From Clostridia bacterium (GTDB taxonomy: Bacteria; Bacillota; Clostridia; Christensenellales; Borkfalkiaceae): DNA of 20,090 bases. The DNA lies in NCBI GenBank assembly GCA_017504065.1, contig JAFVRU010000155.1, positions 1-20,090 of the forward strand. The letters are read 5' to 3'. Shown here one piece after another: positions 13,916 to 20,090 of this stretch. The translations under genes were made by a program, and so were the position numbers. Every line of letters starts with the position of its first letter. The stretch's first letter is position 1. The notes under the pieces were generated by a model that did not search any database, had not been told where the DNA came from, and worked only from the letters and a program-made list of their open reading frames with translations.

Positions 13916-15728
13916 TCGCAACACCTCCGTCGAAGATGTCATCTATGCTTTTTCCCGTATCCCAATCGGTGTTGTCTACGGGTGGTTCTTGCAAGGGTTG
14001 CTTTTGCTGTTCAGTTTTGTTTTCTTCTTCTGAAACGGTTTCGTTCGGTTGCATTTTGATTTTGAACACGTTGCACCAAACTCCGTCCACACGGATTCTC
14101 GTCCGTTCGGTTACCGTTCCGTTTTTCTTTTTCTCTTGGGTTGTTTGTAATATATTACGCCGTTTCAGTTCGATACTTGCGCTTCCCCATTCATTGAACT
14201 CGTATTCCTTCAAGAGTTTATCCATTCGGGTTTTGAAAATACTGATTTTCCAATATCCGTCCGCAAAGATTTCGATTTTTCCTTCTTTCACCTGTTTCGC
14301 ATTCGCTACCAAGGGGGCAGAAATCGTATTCTCTTTTTGGGGATAATGAGTAACTAAGTCAAAATGAACGTTCTTTTGCGCTTGTGCATACGTCGTAACG
14401 ATTTCAAGCAACTTTTCGGCGGGGTTGCGTTCTTGCACGGTTTCTTGCTCACTGTCGATTAAAGGCTTAATGAGTTCTTCCATTTCCCAAGCAAAAGGGG
14501 ATTGAAAGCACTCTTTGACCAATTCGCAAGTAAGCCCGATAGTGGCAATTCGGCTTGCGATTCTATCGCTCAACCCGTCTTTTTCTACCATCATAGGCTT
14601 CACCCGTTGCAAACATTCGAAGTATTTATCGCCAAGCTGTTTAATCGGCATATTTTTGATATACTCAATGAACGTCTTTCCCGTAAACCCGTAATTTTGC
14701 AAGGCTATCGTCTTGATTTTTTCCGCTTCTTCCGATGAGTTCGTCCATTGTAGATTGGTGATATTAAGAAGTCGCGGATAAGTACCTTGTTGTACCTTCA
14801 TCAAGCCCATTATCGGTGCTTCCGAGCTGACAACCACTAACCCCGACCAACCGTCCGTGTTCTGATTCCATTTTTCCCCACAGCGCATTTTCGTTTCCTC
14901 TTGCGATATGGTATAGAGCAGTTCCGTAAAGTTTATCGACGAGTTTTGTTGCAGGTCGTCTATTACGCGCGGCAAGCCGTGAATCCCTTCCAATGCGTCC
15001 AAAATGCCGTTGAGCGTTCCCGCGTGGGTTATGCCCAAGCTGTGTTTGGAAAAGACAGGATTTCCAAACGGACTAATCAAAAGTTGTTCCATCGTGCTTT
15101 TACCTATTGACGATTTACCGTTTACGTTGATAACGATTGTTCCTAAGTCAGCAATTCTGTTTTTATTCAGTCTTGAAATTACCACCGCGCTGAACCCAAG
15201 CACGTAAGCAAGCGTAAGCTCTTTGCTTGGATAAACGAATTCTTTCAGCATTTCGTCATATTTGGTAGAACAACCTGCTTGAAAGGAAAAATCTCTGTCG
15301 CAAATGGAAGTTTGTTGACCGATTTTCGTTGAATTGTCGTAAAGGAAACATTCTTCCCCGTCGATGATATGCCAACCGAGTTTGGTATGATGAAGTTCCG
15401 TATTAAGCGGATTTCTTGATAATTTCCGCGCTTGTTCCGTCAGCAAAAGCGTTGCGTCGTGTCCGTGATAGTGTTTGATATATAACCCTTGCCTACATAA
15501 TTCTTGCGGCAAGCCCGACGGATTCGCCAAAAACTGTCCTTCAAGGTAAACGATACCCGTTTTATTGTGGTCGTTATAGTTGATTTTCAATTTCGGCATT
15601 TCTCCGTTGTTAGCGTTCACGTTTCTAAGGAATCCCGTCAGTTCAAAATAGGGACAGTCATCCGAGATATGAAAGCGGTCAGTCGAGTAGTCAAAGCACG
15701 TATTATTTTTAGCTGCAATTAAAGCCAT
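13908..15728 (-). CDS. DUF927-type ATPase, SCC Cch-like putative replicative helicase
   Basis: A 606-aa protein. The N-terminal about 160 residues form a domain rich in aromatic residues. The central AAA+-like domain has Walker A GKSSIGKST (204-212) and Walker B RVIDD (254-258), with VVVSSEAPI (298-306) as a sensor strand. The segment THAGTLNGILDALEGIHGLP between the Walker motifs is typical of DUF927. The last about 110 residues look like a DNA-binding tail ending in an acidic region. The best-known relatives are Cch helicases of staphylococcal cassette chromosomes, which are self-loading MCM-like helicases. It probably unwinds the element after excision. Start 15728 has AAGGAG upstream. Iteron-like repeats lie 100-165 bases upstream. 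Confidence 0.85.
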   Translation of the reverse strand: MALIAAKNNTCFDYSTDRFHISDDCPYFELTGFLRNVNANNGEMPKLKINYNDHNKTGIVYLEGQFLANPSGLPQELCRQGLYIKHYHGHDATLLLTEQARKLSRNPLNTELHHTKLGWHIIDGEECFLYDNSTKIGQQTSICDRDFSFQAGCSTKYDEMLKEFVYPSKELTLAYVLGFSAVVISRLNKNRIADLGTIVINVNGKSSIGKSTMEQLLISPFGNPVFSKHSLGITHAGTLNGILDALEGIHGLPRVIDDLQQNSSINFTELLYTISQEETKMRCGEKWNQNTDGWSGLVVVSSEAPIMGLMKVQQGTYPRLLNITNLQWTNSSEEAEKIKTIALQNYGFTGKTFIEYIKNMPIKQLGDKYFECLQRVKPMMVEKDGLSDRIASRIATIGLTCELVKECFQSPFAWEMEELIKPLIDSEQETVQERNPAEKLLEIVTTYAQAQKNVHFDLVTHYPQKENTISAPLVANAKQVKEGKIEIFADGYWKISIFKTRMDKLLKEYEFNEWGSASIELKRRNILQTTQEKKKNGTVTERTRIRVDGVWCNVFKIKMQPNETVSEEENKTEQQKQPLQEPPVDNTDWDTGKSIDDIFDGGVANA

Positions 15729-15784
15729 AATGATTTTTCTCCTTAAATCTTTTTTTGAAAAAAATAAGGAAAGACATCTCATTA

Positions 15785-15821
15785 TTGCTTAATTTGGATT
15801 TGCAATAGTTCGAATATCTTT
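15785..15821. repeat. Copy B of the 36-bp direct repeat
   Basis: Matches 9075-9111 in the same orientation with about five differences in 37 bases; the core ATTTGCAATAG and TCGAATATCTTTC is exact. The copies are 6.7 kb apart and enclose the two large recombinases, the accessory protein, the small protein and the helicase. They may be recombination sites or members of a dispersed repeat family. Confidence 0.65.
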
Positions 15822-15832
15822 CCTGTGAAAAA

Positions 15833-15891
15833 TCAATATAATTTAAGCTAAATATAATTTGAATGTAAATATAATAAAGTCTAAATATAAT
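15833..15891. repeat. Four AT-rich iterons, candidate replication origin
   Basis: Three exact copies of TAAATATAAT begin at 15849, 15866 and 15882, and a one-mismatch copy (TCAATATAAT) begins at 15833. Steps are 16, 17 and 16 bases, so all face nearly the same way on the helix. The array sits in the 414-base gene-free stretch 15729-16142, just upstream of the DUF927 helicase gene. Confidence 0.55.
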
Positions 15892-15972
15892 TTTTTTCGC
15901 AACTTGGAATAATAGAAAACCCTCGAACACTTTGCTTTTCTTCAACTTTGCCAGTTGTCTGTTGTTTCAAGC

Positions 15973-15987
15973 AATCGTTAAACGATT
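15973..15987. promoter_or_regulatory. Perfect 15-base palindrome upstream of the iterons
   Basis: AATCGTT-A-AACGATT. It lies in the same gene-free stretch as the iterons, between them and the HU-like gene. It could be a repressor operator or part of an origin. Nothing else is evident between 15990 and 16142 apart from a tiny open frame. Confidence 0.35.
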
Positions 15988-16142
15988 TTTAATACGTAAT
16001 GGTAAACCACGCCATCTTTTTATTCGTTCCTCGGTGAATTAGAAACAAGGTTTTATGCAGTTGTAGTGATTTTTCGATGACACCTCCTATATTATTTCAT
16101 AACCATTTCCAAGCATTTCTAAACATTCGCATTATCCACCTT

Positions 16143-16571
16143 TTAAGAAACTTCGACATACTTTCCAAGCTCCTTTTCCGTTTCCTGCGTGGCTACGAAT
16201 CGGCAAAGCTTATCTTCCTTTTTCTTTTCGTTGCCGTTGATATAGTTTTTGAACCCTTCGCCAACCCGAATGAGAATGCGTTTTCTGTCAGGCACTTCAT
16301 AGGTTTTCTTGTCCAAAGGGCTTACCCAAGTTTTCCCCGCATATTCCTTGGATTCGATGGTAAGATAATTTTTCTTGATTACCTTATACCCGTCGTTGAC
16401 GTATCGCATTGTCAGCTTTTGCTCTTCCAAGATAACGTCGAGAACGGCGTTCACCGTCAGTTCAAATTTATGCGCAATCATTCGCGCAAAGGTCAGTTGG
16501 TCAACCGTTTTTACGGGCTTTCTTTGCTTTTTCTTCGCTCCCGTAGTCTTTTTCGTATTCGTTTTTGCCAT
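16143..16571 (-). CDS. HU-like DNA-binding protein with basic tail
   Basis: A 142-aa protein. The first about 24 residues are Lys/Thr-rich (MAKTNTKKTTGAKKKQRKP). The rest (about 25-110) has the helix-helix-strand pattern of HU/IHF-like histones: VDQLTFARMIAHKFELTVNA, a ILEEQKLTMRYVNDGYKV helix-strand region, the WVSPLDKKTYEVPDRKRI arm and FKNYIN. It is longer than ordinary HU (about 90 aa). It should bend or coat DNA, and here probably assists recombination or replication of the element. Start 16571 is preceded by AAGGAG; the longer frame overlaps the DUF960-like gene. It lies 19 bases after that gene. Confidence 0.7.
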   Translation of the reverse strand: MAKTNTKKTTGAKKKQRKPVKTVDQLTFARMIAHKFELTVNAVLDVILEEQKLTMRYVNDGYKVIKKNYLTIESKEYAGKTWVSPLDKKTYEVPDRKRILIRVGEGFKNYINGNEKKKEDKLCRFVATQETEKELGKYVEVS

Positions 16572-16590
16572 AGTTTTTTCTTCTCCTTTT

Positions 16591-16902
16591 TTAGTATTCG
16601 TAGGCAAACAGCATAGTGCTGTGGTCATCGTCATCAATGACGAATATTTTTTCGTTGATAAATTCCGCATATTCGGGCTTATATCCCGTGAAATGCACGT
16701 ACAGCCGCGCGGGCTGTTCTTGCTCGTGGTGTATCGCAAGCGTTTCTTCGTTCACTTTCTTAAACGTGAACACTTGCAGATAGTCCATTTTATCCCCCGA
16801 ACGCAAACGCAGGTCTATACAGAGCCAAAGCATTGCGATTAGGTGGGGCGGTAGGCGTTCGTCGATTCCTTTCGTCATATACCGCGTTTCGGGTTGGAAC
16901 AT
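16591..16902 (-). CDS. DUF960-like protein
   Basis: A 103-aa protein with RYMTKGIDERLPPHLIAMLW at residues 7-26, DYLQVFTF (40-47) and HHEQEQPARLYVHF (58-71). This is the RYxTxGxxxxxP...LW...DYLQxFxL...HxQExP layout of the DUF960 family, assigned by eye. DUF960 proteins are encoded downstream of the ccr genes in staphylococcal SCC elements; here the gene is upstream of the helicase gene instead. Biochemical role unknown. CAGGAG precedes the ATG. Confidence 0.65.
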   Translation of the reverse strand: MFQPETRYMTKGIDERLPPHLIAMLWLCIDLRLRSGDKMDYLQVFTFKKVNEETLAIHHEQEQPARLYVHFTGYKPEYAEFINEKIFVIDDDDHSTMLFAYEY

Positions 16903-16950
16903 AGTCTTTTCTCCTGTTTTGTTATTTTTTGCACCGTTTTACCGTGTTTC

Positions 16951-16995
16951 GTGCGCTTTTGTGGCGTTTTATGGTAAAGTGTGCGTTTTTGTGGC
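16951..16995. repeat. 15-base direct repeat, two copies 30 bp apart
   Basis: GTGCGCTTTTGTGGC (16951-16965) and GTGCGTTTTTGTGGC (16981-16995) differ at one base. They lie between the DUF960-like gene and a nested inverted repeat. Confidence 0.5.
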
Positions 16996-17002
16996 AGAAC
17001 GT

Positions 17003-17072
17003 AGCCGATTTTTGGCATTACGGGCGGGGCTATCTCCTCGTAATGCCGTGGATAGAACGCGCAAAATCGGCT
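17003..17072. other. Nested inverted repeat between small element genes
   Basis: Outer arms AGCCGATTTT (17003-17012) and AAAATCGGCT (17063-17072) enclose inner arms GGCATTACG (17014-17022) and CGTAATGCC (17039-17047), with a 15-base asymmetric bulge and a 16-base loop. The right end touches the stop codon of the 109-aa gene. No T-run follows on either strand, so it is not a standard terminator. It could be a structured RNA or a DNA site for the element's proteins. Confidence 0.55.
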
Positions 17073-17401
17073 CATTTCTCGTCCAAGAGCGGAATGCGCT
17101 CGAAATAAATGATACCGCCGCCATCGTCCGAGAAAACGAATATGCTTTGTTTCCAATACGCGCCGTCAAGAGTGTTGATAATTTTACTACATTCAGGCGT
17201 GCAATTTGATAACGCATATTCTCTTTCTACCTGTTTTGCTTCGGCTTTGCTTTCCGCGATGATTAGATACGCTTCCGCGCCGCCGTGGTTTGTTTCTTCT
17301 ACGGCTTGCATATTTTCCGTCGCCGTCTTTTTTAGTTCGTTTGGGGCGTTTGCTCGTAGCAGGTAAAGGGCGAGTTCGCCCATCGATTGAAATTTTTTCA
17401 T
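17072..17401 (-). CDS. Hypothetical 109-aa protein of the element
   Basis: I do not recognise this 109-aa soluble protein. It starts MKKFQSMGELALYLLRANAPNE-like, has a charged helical middle with an EAYLIIAESKAEAKQVE stretch (about 43-60), two Cys at 67 and 71, and a C-terminal YWKQSIFVFSDDGGG segment. AAAAGGAG precedes the ATG. A terminator-like hairpin lies just upstream and the nested inverted repeat just downstream. It is probably an accessory gene of the integrative element. Confidence 0.65.
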   Translation of the reverse strand: MKKFQSMGELALYLLRANAPNELKKTATENMQAVEETNHGGAEAYLIIAESKAEAKQVEREYALSNCTPECSKIINTLDGAYWKQSIFVFSDDGGGIIYFERIPLLDEK

Positions 17402-17425
17402 TGTCTTGTTCTCCTTTTTGACATA

Positions 17426-17455
17426 GTAAAAGGGCTGACGGTTGTTCGTCAGCCC
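17426..17455 (-). terminator. Terminator/attenuator hairpin after the FtsK-gamma-like gene
   Basis: Arms GGGCTGACG (17432-17440) and CGTCAGCCC (17447-17455) are perfect with a six-base loop, followed on the minus strand by TTTTACTATG. The hairpin-to-ribosome-site part is nearly the same as at 12140-12199. Confidence 0.7.
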
Positions 17456-17488
17456 CTAATTGCTTGTATTGTTGCTATTTAGTTGTTA

Positions 17489-17713
17489 TCAATCCCCGTA
17501 AAGCCCTTGAAATTGCTTTTTGGTTATGAGTAGCTGTATATCCCTTGCGCCGTTGCTTGAAGTGGCATAGCCGTTATCTTCCATCCATTGAACTATTTTT
17601 CGAGCGTGGGAATACCCGATAGAAAGTTTCCTTTGAATAGTGGATATAGACGGATTTTCTTCTTCTAAAAGCAAGGCTAACGCTTGGATATACAAAGGGT
17701 TAATTTCCTGCAT
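17489..17713 (-). CDS. Stand-alone FtsK-gamma-like winged-helix protein
   Basis: A 74-aa protein that is almost entirely one winged-helix unit: LYIQALALLLEEENPSIS, then TIQRKLSIGYSHARKIVQWM and EDNGYATSSNGARDIQLLIT. This is the pattern of the gamma domain at the C-terminus of FtsK/SpoIIIE, which reads oriented DNA motifs; here there is no motor domain. It probably binds specific DNA sites on the element as a regulator or partition factor. Start 17713 was preferred because AAAGGAG lies upstream. An in-frame start at 17779 would add 22 residues with no good ribosome site. Confidence 0.75.
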   Translation of the reverse strand: MQEINPLYIQALALLLEEENPSISTIQRKLSIGYSHARKIVQWMEDNGYATSSNGARDIQLLITKKQFQGLYGD

Positions 17714-17768
17714 TTTCTTCGCTCCTTTCGGCTTTCTATCCATAGTTATAATATATGATTGAAATTGT

Positions 17769-18287
17769 TTAACGTCCAAAAAAAGAAAAATATGTTTTTC
17801 TAATATTTTTTTCTATAACTTTTTCGTCTTGACTTATAGAGCAATCAATAAATAGCACTCTTAAATATTTCTTTATAAATTTTCTTCGTTTATAAGCCAA
17901 TCTTAAATTAGCATTACCCGTATCCGTGCTACAGTTAATATGTTGAAAGCATCGTCCGTCGCAATCGTTTTCGTTAGACCCTATATAAAATATTTGTCCT
18001 TTTTTTAAATTATATTTATATTTTCTCTGTCCATTTTCCCAACTTCCTAACGGAGGAATATTTTTACAGGAAATTTTATTAAACTTATCAGGATTAAAAG
18101 CCCGTATATCTTTTGTCATAACAAAAATATACACGCCCCTTGTTATTTGTATTCTGTCTAAATTGCAAGTAAACATTGTCGAACTTGTTATATTCGATAT
18201 ATTTTCATTGTCATCCACGATTATATTATACGTTGTCTGTGAATCAAAAATTTTCCCTGTAAAATCTTTTTCCCTTAAAAAACACAT
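17769..18287 (-). CDS. Possible GIY-YIG-type nuclease
   Basis: A 172-aa protein, AT-rich compared with the element genes to its left. GVY (51-53) and FYIG (100-103) could be the two strands of a GIY-YIG nuclease, followed by Arg112 in the DGRCFQH helix and Glu159 in VIEKNIRKTYF as the expected catalytic residues. The distance between GVY and YIG (about 48 residues) is much longer than usual, so a loop insertion or a different fold is possible. AGGA precedes the ATG. It starts 16 bases after the 73-aa gene and is probably co-transcribed with it. Moderate certainty for the family only. Confidence 0.5.
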   Translation of the reverse strand: MCFLREKDFTGKIFDSQTTYNIIVDDNENISNITSSTMFTCNLDRIQITRGVYIFVMTKDIRAFNPDKFNKISCKNIPPLGSWENGQRKYKYNLKKGQIFYIGSNENDCDGRCFQHINCSTDTGNANLRLAYKRRKFIKKYLRVLFIDCSISQDEKVIEKNIRKTYFSFFGR

Positions 18288-18303
18288 ATCTCTATCCTAA
18301 AAG

Positions 18304-18525
18304 TTAAATTAAGATTATTTTCTCTTTGCTTATATTGATATTTTGCATTTTAAGAGTTTGAACAATATAATCTTTTAATTCATCCATTGAATAAAAATCT
18401 TGACCATTTATAAGAACATTTACTATATTTGAATTTGATTGTTGATATGGCTCAATTTGAACCGACTTAATTTCAAATGTATCTGTTCCTTTTTTACTGC
18501 CCACTTCAACTTTTATTTCTTCCAT
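18304..18525 (-). CDS. Hypothetical 73-aa protein
   Basis: A 73-aa acidic protein beginning MEEIKVEVGSKKGTDTFEIK. It has beta-rich and then helical character (FYSMDELKDYIVQTLKMQN) and no motif I recognise. Start 18525 was chosen over a longer frame because AAAGGAG precedes it and the upstream residues are low-complexity basic sequence containing that ribosome site. AT-rich like its downstream neighbour, with which it forms a likely two-gene unit. Confidence 0.6.
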   Translation of the reverse strand: MEEIKVEVGSKKGTDTFEIKSVQIEPYQQSNSNIVNVLINGQDFYSMDELKDYIVQTLKMQNINISKEKIILI

Positions 18526-18574
18526 TTTTCGTTTTCTCCTTTGATAGTATATTTTTTGCTTTTTGTTTTTTATT

Positions 18575-18608
18575 TCGTGGGCAGGGGTTAGACAAAACCT
18601 GCCCACGA
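18575..18608. other. Hairpin between the second LRR gene and the 73-aa gene
   Basis: Arms TCGTGGGCAGG (18575-18585) and CCTGCCCACGA (18598-18608) are perfect. On the minus strand the stem is followed by AATAAAAAAC rather than a T-run, so termination in the gene direction is doubtful. It may protect the 3' end of the LRR message. Confidence 0.5.
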
Positions 18609-18615
18609 TTTCATT

Positions 18616-20090
18616 TTATCTTTGATAATTATACGTGATTGTATACGAACTAGTATAATAGTCCCAGCAAGAGCCTTTTAATATTGCGTTCCATTGGGCT
18701 TGCGTTCCACAATACTTAATACTCGTCAAGCTAATGCAACCACTGAACGCATAATCACCGATACTCGTTACGCCGTCGGGGATTACCACGCTCGTCAAGC
18801 TTCTGCAATTAGAGAACGCATAAGAACCGATACTCGTGACAGAGTCGGGTATCACCACGCTCGTCAAGCTCTTGCAATTATAGAACGCATCTTCACCGAT
18901 AAATTTACAGTTGCTATCAATGCTTGCCTTCGTTATGCTTGACGTTTCCGTAACAGCTAAATATAAATAAGGATTGTTATTATTCCCTAAATATTTTAAA
19001 CCGTCTTTTATGTTATATTGCAAGCTACTGCAACCATAGAACGCCCTTTCACCGATACTCGTGACACCGTCTCCAATTACCACACTCGTCAAGCCACTGC
19101 AATCCGCGAACGCAGAAGAACCGATACTCGTGACACTGTTGCCAATTACCACACTCGTCAAGCCACTGCAACCATAGAATGTCAAATCACCAATATTTTT
19201 TACGCCATCGGGTATGGTTATACTCGTCAAGCTACTGCAATAATAGAACGCAGAGGATTTAATTTCCGTCACCGTGTTGGGTATCACAAGCTCCGTTACA
19301 AGCTCGTTATTCAAATACAAATTCGCTCCATTATTCAAGGGATTTGCAGAAGAACCACCAAACGAAATGTTGAACCAAGCTTCTATATCCGTGATATATA
19401 CGCTCGTCAAGTTACTGCAATCTTCGAACGCTTCATAACCGATACTCGTCACACCATCGGGGATTTCTATGCTCGTCAAGCTACTGCAACCAAGAAACGC
19501 ATAATTACCGATACTCGTGACAGAGTCGGGGATTTCCACGCTCGTCAAGCTACTGCAATTATAGAACGCATAAGCTTTTATTTCCGTTACTGTGTTCGGT
19601 ATCACAAGTTCCGTTACAAGCTCGTTATTCAAATACAAGCTTGCTCCATTAGATAAAGGATTTGCAGAAGAATTTCCAAACGAAATATTACACCAAGCTT
19701 CTATATCCGTGATATATACGCTCGTCAAGTTACTACAATTATAGAACGCCCTTTCACCGATACTCGTGACAGAATCGCCGATTACCACGCTCGTCAAGCT
19801 ACTGCAACCAAGAAACGCATAATTACCGATACTCGTGACAGAGTCGGGGATTCCCACGCTCGTCAAGTTACTGCAATTATAGAACGCATAGTCACCAATA
19901 CTCGTTACAGAGTCGCCAATTACCACGCTCGTCAAGCTACCGCAATTATAGAACGCCCTTTCACCGATACTCGTGACAGAGTCGGGGATTTCCACGCTCG
20001 TCAAGCTACCGCAATTATAGAACGCCCTTTCACCGATACTCGTGACAGAGTCGGGGATTTCCACGCTCGTCAAGTTACTGCAAGAAAAGA
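18616..20090 (-). CDS. BspA-like leucine-rich-repeat protein, C-terminal part (N-terminus outside window)
   Basis: About 490 residues are visible and the open frame continues past the window edge, so the N-terminal signal and first repeats are missing. It consists of about 23-residue LRR_5 units (LTSVxIPDSVTSIGxxAFxNC). A block with the consensus NLTSVYITDIEAW...NELVTELVIPNTVTEI occurs twice, about 300 bases apart, which shows internal duplication. The C-terminus has the typical YCGTQAQWNAILKGSCWDYY cap seen in many gut BspA-like proteins. Near-identical 69-base repeats favour copy-number change by recombination. It is related to, but clearly not a copy of, the lipoprotein at 3561-5243. Probable role is surface adhesion. 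Confidence 0.88.
   Translation of the reverse strand, partial: FSCSNLTSVEIPDSVTSIGERAFYNCGSLTSVEIPDSVTSIGERAFYNCGSLTSVVIGDSVTSIGDYAFYNCSNLTSVGIPDSVTSIGNYAFLGCSSLTSVVIGDSVTSIGERAFYNCSNLTSVYITDIEAWCNISFGNSSANPLSNGASLYLNNELVTELVIPNTVTEIKAYAFYNCSSLTSVEIPDSVTSIGNYAFLGCSSLTSIEIPDGVTSIGYEAFEDCSNLTSVYITDIEAWFNISFGGSSANPLNNGANLYLNNELVTELVIPNTVTEIKSSAFYYCSSLTSITIPDGVKNIGDLTFYGCSGLTSVVIGNSVTSIGSSAFADCSGLTSVVIGDGVTSIGERAFYGCSSLQYNIKDGLKYLGNNNNPYLYLAVTETSSITKASIDSNCKFIGEDAFYNCKSLTSVVIPDSVTSIGSYAFSNCRSLTSVVIPDGVTSIGDYAFSGCISLTSIKYCGTQAQWNAILKGSCWDYYTSSYTITYNYQR

Noticed and set aside
16079..16086. Strong AGGAGGTG on the minus strand upstream of the iteron region
   Set aside because: No start codon at a suitable distance; no open frame follows.
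16875..17156. A 93-codon minus-strand frame through the nested inverted repeat
   Set aside because: It overlaps the end of the 109-aa gene and the start of the DUF960-like gene in another frame, has no ribosome site and its basic tail comes from the direct repeats.
17714..17779. Upstream start for the FtsK-gamma-like protein
   Set aside because: The extra 22 residues contain the downstream ribosome site and have no good ribosome site of their own.
18694..19656. Plus-strand frames across the second LRR gene
   Set aside because: Antisense shadows of 69-base repeats; repetitive peptides such as ARQATAI are by-products.
18720..20090. CRISPR-like regular repeats
   Set aside because: The 69-base period is coding and translates into LRR units; there are no conserved short repeats with unrelated spacers.

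Overview
The window looks like chromosomal DNA of an uncultured Bacillota (Clostridia-type, probably gut) bacterium. This rests on BspA-type leucine-rich-repeat proteins, a clostridial feoA-feoB-Cys-rich cluster, AGGAG ribosome sites, sigma-A-like promoters with TATAAT boxes, and compact operons. Every gene I can support is on the minus strand, so transcription runs from high to low coordinates. Species cannot be told from the sequence alone.

Region 1 (1-9000) is host backbone. From right to left it holds: feoA-feoB, a FeoB-associated Cys-rich membrane peptide and a low-molecular-weight protein-tyrosine phosphatase; a BspA-like LRR lipoprotein; a four-gene operon of OmpR-type response regulator, histidine kinase and two membrane proteins coupled by ATGA or longer overlaps; and the 5' end of mntP (manganese exporter). 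Both metal loci carry sharp palindromes placed like metalloregulator operators: one in the mntP leader and two bracketing the near-consensus feoA promoter.

Region 2 (about 9010-17715) is an integrative element. Its gene order (FtsK-gamma-like winged helix, 109-aa protein, DUF960-like protein, HU-like protein, DUF927 helicase, 55-aa protein, large serine recombinase, resolvase-like accessory protein, second large serine recombinase, possible 59-aa gene) resembles the staphylococcal cassette chromosome (SCC) core of Cch helicase, small protein, CcrA/B-type recombinases and DUF960. A cluster of four AT-rich iterons lies upstream of the helicase gene and could be the replication origin. The middle recombinase-like gene has an unusual layout: a Cys-rich N-terminal region and a C-terminal resolvase fold whose catalytic serine is replaced by asparagine. 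A directly repeated sequence of about 36 bp lies on both sides of the recombinase-helicase block (9075-9111 and 15785-15821), but it may belong to a dispersed repeat family rather than being att sites.

Region 3 (17769-20090) is AT-richer. It holds a possible GIY-YIG-type nuclease, a 73-aa unknown protein, and the C-terminal part of a second BspA-like LRR protein that runs off the window. Hairpins sit at most transcription-unit boundaries, and two of them inside the element share an almost identical terminator-plus-ribosome-site leader.
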